A stretch of 64,000 bases of DNA from Marivita sp046591575 (GTDB taxonomy: Bacteria > Pseudomonadota > Alphaproteobacteria > Rhodobacterales > Rhodobacteraceae). The stretch spans positions 310,001 through 374,000 of the forward strand of contig NZ_JBIQWA010000005.1 in NCBI RefSeq assembly GCF_046591575.1, given 5' to 3'. Positions 26,464-35,502 of this stretch are shown one piece after another. The notes beneath the pieces were generated by a model. That model was not told the DNA's origin. It made no database searches and saw only the letters and a list, made by a program, of their open reading frames with translations. The first letter of the stretch is position 1. Each line of letters opens with the position of its first letter. A program made the translations under genes and the position numbers.

Positions 26464-27015
26464 TCAGTTTGACGCCGACACCAGCCAGTCCGCCATCCAG
26501 CCCTCTTCTCCGGTGGCCGTGACGCGCAGATGCAGCCAGCCGTTGCCATCGTCTTTGATGACTTCGACCATATCGTTGCGCAACAATCGGCCCACAACCG
26601 CAAATTCCGTGCCCGGCCCTCCGCGCATGTTGACACGATCACCATCCACAAACCGAAGATCGGGGGCCGCGTTCGGTTCAGGCACGGGATCTTGCTCTAC
26701 AGCTTCAGACACCACAGCCGCGACCTGCACATCCTCTGCCGGGGCGGCGCTATCGGACGGGGCCAAGGTGGCGGTTGTCAAAGACACACCAGAAAGACCT
26801 TCCGTACCATCCTCTGCTGCAGGAGCCGCTGCAAGTCCGGTCAGTTCAGTTGGCTGGATATTCGCACGCGCCACCTCGATCGGTTGCGGCTCTGCGGGGT
26901 CGGGCACAGCAAACACAACAACCGAATTGGGCCCCGGTTCAAAATCGGCACCGCCAGACAATTCGTAAAAGCCAACGCCCATCACGGCAAAAGCAACAAG
27001 AATATATTTGTTCAT
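26464..27015 (-). CDS. Secreted/anchored bacterial SH3-domain protein
   Basis: A 183-residue protein with an N-terminal hydrophobic segment (ILVAFAVMGVGFYELSG), a long Ala/Glu/Pro-rich low-complexity linker and a C-terminal SH3b domain (VDGDRVNMRGGPGTEFAVVGRLLRNDMVEVIKDDGNGWLHLRV). SH3b domains of this type usually bind peptidoglycan or other wall ligands. I chose the ATG at 27015, after GGGGGG, rather than the preceding TTG. Confidence 0.88.
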   Translation of the reverse strand: MNKYILVAFAVMGVGFYELSGGADFEPGPNSVVVFAVPDPAEPQPIEVARANIQPTELTGLAAAPAAEDGTEGLSGVSLTTATLAPSDSAAPAEDVQVAAVVSEAVEQDPVPEPNAAPDLRFVDGDRVNMRGGPGTEFAVVGRLLRNDMVEVIKDDGNGWLHLRVTATGEEGWMADWLVSASN

Positions 27016-27149
27016 CAATCCCCCCGGGGCGAACCTATCGCGCCGAGGTTCCTTGATACTGCGATTCTTAAAGCATGCCGAAGGGAAAAGCAGAAAAATT
27101 TTCCCGCAATTGCTTTACGGCCTCAGAGGGGCTGTCTATCACATCATGC

Positions 27150-29459
27150 ATGGCTGATGACGTTGATGCACCCAAGATACCCCCAAGGGATGTTGCAGAA
27201 CCCCTGCGCCGCGCGATTGGCGAGCGGTATCTGACCTATGCGTTGTCAACGATTATGCACCGCGCCCTGCCAGATGCGCGCGACGGGCTAAAGCCGGTGC
27301 ATCGTCGTATCCTGTATGCAATGCGCGAATTGCGGCTAAGTTCCACTGGCGGTTTCAGAAAATCGGCAAAGATCAGTGGCGACGTCATGGGCAATTATCA
27401 CCCGCATGGGGATGCCGCGATTTATGACGCGATGGCGCGATTGGCCCAGGATTTCGCGGTGCGCTACCCGCTGGTTGATGGGCAGGGCAATTTTGGCAAT
27501 ATCGACGGCGATAACCCTGCCGCCGCCCGCTACACCGAAGCCCGCCTGACCAGCGTCGCCGAAGCATTGCTTGACGGTTTGAACGAAAACGCCGTTGATT
27601 TTCGTGAAAATTACGACGGCACGTTGGAAGAGCCGACCGTTCTTCCGGCTCAGTTTCCCAATCTTCTGGCGAACGGGTCATCCGGCATTGCCGTCGGCAT
27701 GGCCACCAATATTCCTCCGCATAATATTGCGGAATTGATTGATGCATGTCTTCACCTGATCAAAACGCCCGATGCGCGGGACGACACGCTGTTGCAATAC
27801 GTTCCCGGCCCCGATTTCCCGACAGGTGGTGTCATCGTGGAACCACGCGACTCCATCGCACAAGCCTACCGCACCGGACGCGGCTCTATGCGGTTGCGCT
27901 GCAAATGGCAGATCGAAGACCTGGGACGGGGCCAGTGGCAGATCGTCGTCACCGAGATTCCGTACCAGGTGCAAAAATCCAAACTGGTGGAACGGCTGGC
28001 CGAGCTGATCCAGACCAAAAAAGTGCCGATCCTTGCGGATATCCGCGATGAATCCGCAGATGACATCCGCATGGTGCTAGAGCCGCGTTCGAAGAACGTG
28101 AATCCAGACGTGTTGATGAACATGCTGTTCCGCAATTCCGATCTGGAAACGCGGTTCTCGTTGAATATGAACGTCCTTATCGACGGGCTGACACCCAAGG
28201 TCTGCTCGATGAAAGAGGTGTTGCGCGCGTTCCTTGATTTCCGGCGGGAGGTGCTGATCCGGCGCAGCCAGCACCGGATGGACAAGATCGACCACCGTCT
28301 AGAGGTCTTGGAAGGCCTGATTGTCGCCTTCCTGAACCTCGACCGCGTGATTGACATTATCCGTTACGACAACGATCCCAAGGCCGCCCTGATGCGCGAG
28401 GATTGGGGCAAGGACCACGTCCGCGCGATGGACGAGGCGGATTATGTATCACCTCCAACCACCGGCGGAGAGTTGGGCCTGACCGAGGTTCAGACCGAGG
28501 CCATCCTCAACATGCGCCTGCGGTCGCTGCGCAAGCTTGAAGAAATGGAACTGGTCGCCGAACGCGACCGCCTGATGGAAGAACGCGCCGGGCTGGAAGA
28601 TCTGTTGGACAGTGGCGAGCTGCAGTGGACGGCAATTGCTGAACAACTCAGAGACGTCAAAAAGACCTTTGGTAAAGATTACGCAGGCGGCGCAAGACGC
28701 ACCCAATTTGCCGAAGCAACCGATGTCGAAGATGTGCCCATCGAGGCCATGATTGATCGCGAACCCATTACCGTGGTTTGTTCGCAAATGGGCTGGATTC
28801 GGGCCATGACCGGTCACATTGATCTGACCCGTGAACTCAAATTCAAGGATGGGGATGGTCCCAGGTTTGTTTTTCACGCGGAAACAACGGACCGGCTTTT
28901 GGTGTTTGGCAGCAACGGACGGTTTTACACGCTCAGCGCGGCAAACCTGCCGGGCGGGCGCGGCATGGGGGAGCCGGTGCGCCTGATGGTGGACCTGCCG
29001 AACGAGGCGGCGATTGTGGACCTGTTTATCCACCACCCGGACCGCAAACTGCTGGTCGCCTCCAGCGCAGGCGACGGGTTTGTCGTTCCCGAAGCCGACG
29101 TGATTGCGCAGACGCGTGCGGGCAAGCAGGTGCTCAACGTCAAGGGTGATGTGCGCGCAAAACTGTGCAAACCGGTAACAGGTGACGCCGTTGCCGTGGT
29201 CGGCGAAAATCGGAAAGTGCTGGTCTTCGCACTTGACGAACTACCTGAAATGGGGCGCGGCAAGGGCGTGCGGCTGCAAAAGTACAAGGACGGGGGCTTG
29301 TCGGATGCGACCACCTTCACCCTGGGAGAAGGCCTCTCCTGGCGCGACCCGGCAGGGCGCACCAGAACCGAGACAGAGCTTGCCGAGTGGACCGGAAAGC
29401 GCGCAAGCTCGGGTCGCATGGCCCCCCGCGGGTTCCCACGCGACAACACCTTCACTTGA
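27150..29459 (+). CDS. parC: DNA topoisomerase IV subunit A
   Basis: This type II topoisomerase subunit decatenates daughter chromosomes together with ParE. The 769-residue protein has the GyrA/ParC breakage-reunion domain (RALPDARDGLKPVHRRILYAM, then GNYHPHGDAAIYDAMARLAQDF). The DNA-cleaving tyrosine (Y128 in ARYTEARL) lies close to its position in other ParC proteins when translation starts at 27150. That supports this start over the upstream in-frame ATG at 27075. The C-terminal beta-pinwheel lacks a GyrA box, as expected for ParC. Confidence 0.97.
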   Translation: MADDVDAPKIPPRDVAEPLRRAIGERYLTYALSTIMHRALPDARDGLKPVHRRILYAMRELRLSSTGGFRKSAKISGDVMGNYHPHGDAAIYDAMARLAQDFAVRYPLVDGQGNFGNIDGDNPAAARYTEARLTSVAEALLDGLNENAVDFRENYDGTLEEPTVLPAQFPNLLANGSSGIAVGMATNIPPHNIAELIDACLHLIKTPDARDDTLLQYVPGPDFPTGGVIVEPRDSIAQAYRTGRGSMRLRCKWQIEDLGRGQWQIVVTEIPYQVQKSKLVERLAELIQTKKVPILADIRDESADDIRMVLEPRSKNVNPDVLMNMLFRNSDLETRFSLNMNVLIDGLTPKVCSMKEVLRAFLDFRREVLIRRSQHRMDKIDHRLEVLEGLIVAFLNLDRVIDIIRYDNDPKAALMREDWGKDHVRAMDEADYVSPPTTGGELGLTEVQTEAILNMRLRSLRKLEEMELVAERDRLMEERAGLEDLLDSGELQWTAIAEQLRDVKKTFGKDYAGGARRTQFAEATDVEDVPIEAMIDREPITVVCSQMGWIRAMTGHIDLTRELKFKDGDGPRFVFHAETTDRLLVFGSNGRFYTLSAANLPGGRGMGEPVRLMVDLPNEAAIVDLFIHHPDRKLLVASSAGDGFVVPEADVIAQTRAGKQVLNVKGDVRAKLCKPVTGDAVAVVGENRKVLVFALDELPEMGRGKGVRLQKYKDGGLSDATTFTLGEGLSWRDPAGRTRTETELAEWTGKRASSGRMAPRGFPRDNTFT

Positions 29460-30639
29460 TACACTGACGACCGACACCGCTGGCGGGCGGGGTCCACTGT
29501 TTTGGCTTACGTTCAAGACAGGCGTTCTGACGGTTCTGACACTCGGGATTTACCGGTTCTGGATGAAAACCCGCCTGCGTCGCTGGTTCTGGTCTTCGAT
29601 CCGGCCAGGCGGTCATCCGTTGGAATATGTCGGTGATCCGTTTGAAAAGCTGCTTGGTTTCCTTTTTGCCGTTGTCATCCTCGCCTTTTACATCGGGGTG
29701 GTGAACCTGATCCTGATGTTTGCCAGCTTTTCGCTGTTTCAGGGCAACTTTGCCGCCTATCTGGCCAGTCTGATCGGGGTCATCCCGCTTTGGTTTTTTG
29801 CGAAATACCGGGCCCGGCGGTACATCCTGGCACGCACCCGCTGGCGGGGATTGCGCTTTGGTCTTGAACCAGGTGCCTGGGGCTATGCGGGACGTGCCGT
29901 TGTGCACTGGCTGATCACCTTGCTTAGCTTGGGTTTGTTATGGCCCAGAATGACCTTCTGGCTGGAAAAATACAAAACCGACCGCACGTTTTTCGGCTCT
30001 GCGCGGATGCATCAAGGCGGTGACTGGAAGATGCTCTATCCGGCGCTTAAACCGATGGCGGCGGCGGTTCTGTTGGGGGGCATCAGTGCCGCTGTGATCG
30101 TCATGGATCGCATCGCTGTTGGTGCCGGACTGGCCATCATTGCCAGTTTCTTCGCAATTTACGGATTGGTTCACTACCGGGTCGAAACGCTGCGTTTGCT
30201 GACCGAAACGAAAACGGTGAACGGAGTGGCACTTGGCCTGAACCCTGATCCCTTCCGCGTCATGGTGATCTATGTCCTCGGCACGCTTTTGGCGCTGGTG
30301 AGTGTCTTTATCCCGTTTGTGTTTTTCACGACGCTTGTCCTGATGTTGCAGTCGGCAACAGCGCTTGAACTGATGGGCTTGGAAAACCTGATCATCCTTT
30401 CTCAGCAGTTTGGTCGGATCACCACGCTGACGCTAAGCGTGATGATGTATTTTCTTGTCTTCGTGCTGTGGTCCGCATTGACAAATGCATTTGTGACGCT
30501 GCCGATCATTCGGCATTACTTTGGATCGCTAACACTGTGCCCCGCCACGCAGATTGACCTGATCCGCCAGCGTCCGCGCGATGAATTCGAAGAGGCAGAG
30601 GGTTTTGCCGAGGCGCTGGATGTGGGGGCATCATTATGA
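29380..30639 (+). CDS. DUF898 polytopic membrane protein
   Basis: The recognisable DUF898 (YjgN-like) sequence begins GRGPLFWLTFKTGVLTVLTLGIYRFWMKTRLRR near base 29490. It continues as several transmembrane helices with repeated WFFAKYRARRYILARTRWRGLRFG and TRTFFG-type motifs. The start is unresolved: a TTG at 29380 inside the parC 3' end gives about 419 residues. An ATG at 29305 and a CTG at 29464 are alternatives, and none has a good ribosome-binding site. It overlaps the M48 peptidase gene by ATGA. Function unknown. Confidence 0.78.
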   Translation: MPSGPESAQARVAWPPAGSHATTPSLDTLTTDTAGGRGPLFWLTFKTGVLTVLTLGIYRFWMKTRLRRWFWSSIRPGGHPLEYVGDPFEKLLGFLFAVVILAFYIGVVNLILMFASFSLFQGNFAAYLASLIGVIPLWFFAKYRARRYILARTRWRGLRFGLEPGAWGYAGRAVVHWLITLLSLGLLWPRMTFWLEKYKTDRTFFGSARMHQGGDWKMLYPALKPMAAAVLLGGISAAVIVMDRIAVGAGLAIIASFFAIYGLVHYRVETLRLLTETKTVNGVALGLNPDPFRVMVIYVLGTLLALVSVFIPFVFFTTLVLMLQSATALELMGLENLIILSQQFGRITTLTLSVMMYFLVFVLWSALTNAFVTLPIIRHYFGSLTLCPATQIDLIRQRPRDEFEEAEGFAEALDVGASL

Positions 30640-31751
30640 CCAAACCCGCGCATCCGTCAGAACAGTCCCGGTCAAATGCCACCTATTTTGCAGGCGATGC
30701 TGCACGGCCTCAGACCGTCACGGTCTACATTGACACTGACGATCAGTGCCTTGTCGCTGTGTTCGAAGACGACAGCAACCTATCGTGGCCTTTGTCCGAT
30801 CTGCGCGATATCGCCGATCAGGCGGGCAATGATCTTGTAATCCTGCGCCGCACAACAGACCCGGTGCAGCGGCTTGTCTTGACCGACCGCTCCTTGCTGC
30901 CTCATCTGCCAAACCGCACCAAAACCGTGAAACCCGCGCCGCGCGGCAAACTTTTCGGCTGGGCCCTTGCAGCAGTGGCGTCCGTGGCGCTGATCATCTT
31001 TGTCCTTGTTCCGACCATGGCCAATCAACTGGCACGGTTCATTCCCCCCGAGGGCGAACAGGCGTTGGGGGAAGTGACCCTGAACCAAATTCGAAAGGCG
31101 CTGGTTCAAAGCGGATTTCCCCCAGTGCCATTTTGCGACAAGCCCGCAGGTCAGGCCGCGCTCGACAAGATCGAAACACGCTTGCAGGCCGCTCTGCCAG
31201 AACGGCATGACATCACAGTGTCGGTCCTCAATCACAAGATGATCAACGCCTTCGCCCTGCCCGGCAACAATGTGGTGTTTTTCAAAGGACTGATCGACAA
31301 CGCCCAAACTCCGGAAGAGCTGGCTGCTGTTTTTGCACATGAAATCGGCCACGTGGTCAGCCGCGATCCAACCCGCCATGCGTTGCGATCCGCAGGATCG
31401 TTGGGCGTCCTGGGTCTGTTGTTCGGCGACTTTGCCGGTGGGGCCGTGGTTCTGTTGATCGCGGAACGCCTGATCGAAGCAAATTACAGCCAGGAGGCTG
31501 AATCCAGAGCAGATATTTTTGCTCATGAGGTCCTGATCAATGCCGGAATTGCGCCATCGGCTCTTGCCGCGATGTTTGAACGGTTCCGCGAAATTGGCAA
31601 AGAGGCGACCCCGTTCCTCTCTCATTTCCTCAGCCACCCGGCACTAGGAGACCGCATCCAAGCTGCACGCGATGCAACCCCCTCCGAATTTGTGTCAACG
31701 CCGGTCCTGACGGCAGATGAATGGCAAGCGCTGCAATCCATTTGCGACTGA
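30636..31751 (+). CDS. Membrane-anchored M48-family zinc metallopeptidase
   Basis: The 371-residue protein has an N-terminal cytoplasmic region of about 105 residues and one transmembrane helix (LFGWALAAVASVALIIFVLVP). The periplasmic M48 domain carries HEIGH (H235 and H239 as zinc ligands) and a third ligand in the QEAESRADIFAHEVL helix. It overlaps the DUF898 gene start-to-stop (ATGA) and so is made together with it. The layout resembles BepA/LoiP-type quality-control proteases, but without a lipobox and with an extra cytoplasmic domain. Confidence 0.88.
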   Translation: MTKPAHPSEQSRSNATYFAGDAARPQTVTVYIDTDDQCLVAVFEDDSNLSWPLSDLRDIADQAGNDLVILRRTTDPVQRLVLTDRSLLPHLPNRTKTVKPAPRGKLFGWALAAVASVALIIFVLVPTMANQLARFIPPEGEQALGEVTLNQIRKALVQSGFPPVPFCDKPAGQAALDKIETRLQAALPERHDITVSVLNHKMINAFALPGNNVVFFKGLIDNAQTPEELAAVFAHEIGHVVSRDPTRHALRSAGSLGVLGLLFGDFAGGAVVLLIAERLIEANYSQEAESRADIFAHEVLINAGIAPSALAAMFERFREIGKEATPFLSHFLSHPALGDRIQAARDATPSEFVSTPVLTADEWQALQSICD

Positions 31752-31921
31752 TCCCGCCGGGTTTCCGAAAGGATCGGAAATTCCGGAATACGCGACGTCC
31801 GTTGGCGCTAACGCGACGATTTTGTGCTGTTTCAAACCGCAGCTGTTCGGTATCACCTTTGCGATGTGTATGAAATTTTGAGTCGTTTTTTCAGCGACGC
31901 ATTCAGGAGAGGAACGCGCAT

Positions 31922-32680
31922 ATGAAGGTTTTGGTGCCTGTCAAACGCGTGATCGACTACAACGTGAAAGTTCGTGTCAAAGCGGACGGTTCCGGTGTTG
32001 ATCTCGCCAATGTCAAAATGTCGATGAACCCGTTTGATGAAATCGCTGTAGAAGAGGCGATCCGCCTCAAGGAAGCAGGCAAAGCCGACGAAATCGTCGC
32101 TGTGTCCATCGGGGTGAAACAAAGCCAGGAAACCCTGCGCACAGCACTCGCCATGGGTGCCGACCGCGCCATCCTCGTGGTTGCCGCCGATGACGTCCAC
32201 ACCGATATCGAACCTTTGGCCGTGGCCAAAATCCTTGCCGCTATCGTCAAAGAAGAAGAACCGGGTCTGGTTCTGTGCGGCAAGCAGGCCATCGACAACG
32301 ATTTGAACGCCACCGGCCAGATGCTGTCGGCGCTTTTGGGCTGGTCTCAGGCGATGTATGCCAACAATGTCGATATCGACGGCGACCATGCCGTCGTGAC
32401 CCGCGAAGTGGATGGCGGGTTGCAGACCGTCAAGGTCAAGATGCCGACCATTATCTCGACCGATCTGCGCCTCAATGAGCCGCGCTACGCGTCGCTGCCC
32501 AATATCATGAAGGCCAAGAAAAAGCCGATGGATGAAAAGACTGCTGCAGATTACGGCGTCGATACCACACCGCGTCTGGAAATCGTAAAAACCTCCGAGC
32601 CGGAAGAACGCGCGGCGGGCATCAAGGTCGGCTCTGTCGATGAACTGGTCGAGAAACTCAAAGAAGCGGGGGCTGTGTAA
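31922..32680 (+). CDS. etfB: Electron transfer flavoprotein beta subunit
   Basis: The 252-residue ETF beta chain (MKVLVPVKRVIDYNVKVRVK) accepts electrons from acyl-CoA and N-methyl-amine dehydrogenases and passes them to ETF-ubiquinone oxidoreductase. It contains the AMP-binding region (LVLCGKQAIDNDLNATGQMLSALLGW) and the family signature near residue 170. The start follows AGGAGAGGAA. It is adjacent to etfA without a gap. Likely electron donors in this window include Mcd and the DMGDH-like enzyme. Confidence 0.97.
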   Translation: MKVLVPVKRVIDYNVKVRVKADGSGVDLANVKMSMNPFDEIAVEEAIRLKEAGKADEIVAVSIGVKQSQETLRTALAMGADRAILVVAADDVHTDIEPLAVAKILAAIVKEEEPGLVLCGKQAIDNDLNATGQMLSALLGWSQAMYANNVDIDGDHAVVTREVDGGLQTVKVKMPTIISTDLRLNEPRYASLPNIMKAKKKPMDEKTAADYGVDTTPRLEIVKTSEPEERAAGIKVGSVDELVEKLKEAGAV

Positions 32681-33610
32681 ATGGCTGTACTTCTGATTGC
32701 AGAAATCACCGATGGCGCGCTGGCCATGGACGCCACTGCAAAGACCGTGACCGCCGCAAAATCATTGGGCGACGTTGTCGTTCTTGCCGCAGGCGCAACT
32801 GCAAAGGCTGCCGCTGACGAAGCAGCGACGATCGAGGGTGTGTCAAAGGTGTTGCTGGCCGAGGATGATCTTTATGGCCACCGGCTGGCCGAACCGGTCT
32901 CTGCGCTGATCGCGTCGATGGCGGGCGAGTACACACATATCGTGGCACCCGCGACAACAGATGCCAAAAACATCCTGCCCCGCGTTGCGGCGTTGCTGGA
33001 TGTTATGGTGCTGACCGATGTCACGGCCGTTGTGGACGCGGACACGTTCGAGCGCCCGATCTACGCGGGCAACGCGATCCAGACGGTCAAATCCTCGGAT
33101 GCGACAAAGGTGATTTCATTCCGGACCTCCACATTCGATGCCGCAGCGACCGGCGGGACCGCGTCTGTCGAAGCCGTTTCAACCGGCGAAAATCCGGGCC
33201 TTAGCGAATGGGTCGAGGACAAGGTTGCTGAAAGTGATCGTCCTGAACTGACATCTGCGGGCGTGGTTGTCTCTGGTGGCCGTGGTGTTGGGTCCGAAGA
33301 CGATTTTGCCATGATCGAAAAACTGGCCGACACGTTGGGGGCCGCCGTTGGCGCATCGCGCGCTGCAGTCGATTCCGGTTTCGCCCCGAACGATTGGCAG
33401 GTTGGCCAAACCGGCAAAGTGGTCGCCCCCGATCTTTACATTGCTGTCGGTATCTCTGGTGCCATTCAGCACCTTGCGGGCATGAAAGACAGCAAGATCA
33501 TTGTCGCCATCAACAAAGACGAAGAAGCCCCTATCTTTCAGGTCGCCGACTATGGTCTTGTGGCCGACTTGTTTGACGCGGTCCCGGAATTGACCGAAAA
33601 ATTGGGTTAA
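32681..33610 (+). CDS. etfA: Electron transfer flavoprotein alpha subunit
   Basis: The 309-residue ETF alpha chain begins MAVLLIAEITDGAL. Its C-terminal FAD-binding domain contains VVSGGRGVGSEDDF, GASRAAVDSGFAPNDWQVGQTGKVVAPDLYIAVGISGAIQHLAGM and a final INKDEEAPIFQVADYG. It begins immediately after the etfB stop codon. A strong intrinsic terminator follows. Confidence 0.97.
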   Translation: MAVLLIAEITDGALAMDATAKTVTAAKSLGDVVVLAAGATAKAAADEAATIEGVSKVLLAEDDLYGHRLAEPVSALIASMAGEYTHIVAPATTDAKNILPRVAALLDVMVLTDVTAVVDADTFERPIYAGNAIQTVKSSDATKVISFRTSTFDAAATGGTASVEAVSTGENPGLSEWVEDKVAESDRPELTSAGVVVSGGRGVGSEDDFAMIEKLADTLGAAVGASRAAVDSGFAPNDWQVGQTGKVVAPDLYIAVGISGAIQHLAGMKDSKIIVAINKDEEAPIFQVADYGLVADLFDAVPELTEKLG

Positions 33611-33632
33611 CCTTGGATATAATATGGATGTA

Positions 33633-33658
33633 CGGCGCGCCTTTCGGTGCGCCGTTTT
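33633..33658 (+). terminator. Intrinsic terminator after etfBA
   Basis: A 9-base GC-rich stem (CGGCGCGCC / GGTGCGCCG, one G-T pair) with a TTTC tetraloop and a TTTT tract lies 22 bases after the etfA stop. It may also serve the convergent DUF6473 gene. Confidence 0.85.
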
Positions 33659-33662
33659 CCTT

Positions 33663-34478
33663 TCAAAGCAGCGATTTTATCCTGTTCGCCAAGGCGTCAG
33701 CAGCAGTCTGATGGGCTTGCGGGCCAGGTAGCCGTTCCATCCGGGCCGCCTCCAATTCGCAGATGTCGCCATCTGTTTCCGCCAAGGCCCAGCGCTCGGG
33801 CACAACTTCGACCAAACCATCCGCAAGCGTGTGAAGATCGTGGACCAATGTTCGCGACAGAAATGGGTCCACATGATCTGCCGACCGGATCGTATCGGTC
33901 AGGTCTTGCGGGGCAAACCACAACAAGATCTTCTTTCCATTCAATTGACGGATCAACGACACAATGCGCGCATGCCACGCGCGTCGGGCTTCCGCGATAA
34001 TCTTGTCATATCGGGCCGGACAGATTTCTTGCAGCCGGGTCAGCATATGCCGCGTAAAGTGAACTTCGGTAAAATCCATTTCGGGATACAATGTCGTCAG
34101 GTCCGGCGAGGCTTTCAAAAACCGGTCATTTCGCCGCGGATGCACCGAATAGTACCGGTTCGAGGTATTGTGACACCCGGACAGCTGCAGCACTGTTATT
34201 GCCGCACTGGCGGCGGTGCACAGTGCCCCCGGATCATTGAGATAAGCATCAACGCCGGCGTTTTCGACGCCAAGGTTCACAACGCTTGGCCCGACGCGCG
34301 CATCAAGCACATCTGATAGCGGCTCTGCCACATAGCGGCCGTACATTTCACAGCCGCCAAGACAGGCAACATACGGCCCGCGCAAGGCCTTCCTTGGCCC
34401 CCTGAACCACAACCGAGACCCGTTATACCGACATGGCGCATAGTCGATCGACCGATCGCCTATTGAGGAAATATGCAT
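33663..34478 (-). CDS. DUF6473 family protein
   Basis: The 271-residue protein (MHISSIGDRSIDYAPCRYNGSRLWFRGPRKALRGPYVACLGGCEMYGRYVAEP) matches the DUF6473 pattern known from Rhodobacteraceae. Its features are an SGNH-hydrolase-like first segment (ACLGGCEMYGR), a GVENAGVDAYL block, an ILLWF(A)PQD strand and a conserved ending. Members lie near surface-polysaccharide genes in some genomes, but nothing here shows the function. The ATG is preceded by GGTGGGG. Confidence 0.82.
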   Translation of the reverse strand: MHISSIGDRSIDYAPCRYNGSRLWFRGPRKALRGPYVACLGGCEMYGRYVAEPLSDVLDARVGPSVVNLGVENAGVDAYLNDPGALCTAASAAITVLQLSGCHNTSNRYYSVHPRRNDRFLKASPDLTTLYPEMDFTEVHFTRHMLTRLQEICPARYDKIIAEARRAWHARIVSLIRQLNGKKILLWFAPQDLTDTIRSADHVDPFLSRTLVHDLHTLADGLVEVVPERWALAETDGDICELEAARMERLPGPQAHQTAADALANRIKSLL

Positions 34479-34626
34479 ATCCCCACCCTCCTTTTCACCC
34501 GCCTTCCTTTGTCCGCTGATTCGGTTCTCAAAATGCTAAAGCTAAAATTCGACGCAGCGCTCCGATCCGCCTTGCAGCCCAACGCCCTGCAGGTCATTGT
34601 TGCGCCGAACCGAACGGAGCATGTCG

Positions 34627-35502
34627 ATGGCGATCACGTCAGTTGGAGTTGTTGGTGCCGGCCAAATGGGCAACGGGATTGCCCATGTTATGGCTTTGGC
34701 AGGCTATGACGTGGTGCTGAATGACATCAGTGAGGATGCGCTTAAACGCGCCATGGACCTGATCGAACGCAACATGGACCGTCAGGTCAGCCGCGAAAAG
34801 ATCACCCAGGACGCCCGCGATCAGGCCATGGCCCGGATCGTGATGTCACAGGATCTGCAGCGCGTGGCCAAAACGGATCTGGTGATCGAGGCCGCCACCG
34901 AAGAAGAAACAACCAAGCAAAAGATCTTTGACGCCCTGCTGCCGCATCTGGCCGATAACACCATCCTGACATCCAACACCTCGTCGATCTCGATCACACG
35001 CTTGGCAAGCCGCACGGATCGGCCCGAGAAATTCATGGGTTTCCACTTTATGAACCCGGTTCCTGTCATGCAGCTGGTCGAACTGATCCGGGGCATCGCG
35101 ACGGACAAAGAAACCTATGACACCTGTTTGGGCGTTGTTGAAAAGCTGGGAAAAACCGCCGCCTCCGCAGAAGATTTCCCCGCCTTTATCGTGAACCGCA
35201 TCCTGATGCCGATGATCAACGAGGCGGTGTATACGCTGTATGAGGGTGTAGGAAACGTCAACTCTATCGACCAATCCATGAAACTTGGCGCGAACCATCC
35301 GATGGGGCCGCTGGAACTGGCTGATTTCATCGGCTTGGACACATGTCTGGCCATCATGAACGTGTTGCACGATGGATTGGCCGACACAAAATATCGGCCC
35401 TGCCCTCTTTTGACAAAATACGTGGAAGCAGGCTGGCTTGGCCGAAAAACACAGCGCGGATTTTACGATTATCGCGGCGAAACACCCGTGCCAACCCGCT
35501 AG
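34627..35502 (+). CDS. hbd: 3-hydroxybutyryl-CoA dehydrogenase
   Basis: The 291-residue NAD(P)-dependent enzyme interconverts acetoacetyl-CoA and 3-hydroxybutyryl-CoA. It has the Rossmann motif GVVGAGQMGNGIAHVMALAGYDVVLND, the SNTSSISITRLA segment, the catalytic histidine region (FMGFHFMNPVPVMQLVE) and the C-terminal dimerisation domain with NHPMGPLELADFIGLD. I chose ATG 34627 because GGAGC lies about 7 bases before it and too close to the ATG at 34621. Its product can feed the ethylmalonyl-CoA pathway or PHB metabolism. Confidence 0.95.
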   Translation: MAITSVGVVGAGQMGNGIAHVMALAGYDVVLNDISEDALKRAMDLIERNMDRQVSREKITQDARDQAMARIVMSQDLQRVAKTDLVIEAATEEETTKQKIFDALLPHLADNTILTSNTSSISITRLASRTDRPEKFMGFHFMNPVPVMQLVELIRGIATDKETYDTCLGVVEKLGKTAASAEDFPAFIVNRILMPMINEAVYTLYEGVGNVNSIDQSMKLGANHPMGPLELADFIGLDTCLAIMNVLHDGLADTKYRPCPLLTKYVEAGWLGRKTQRGFYDYRGETPVPTR

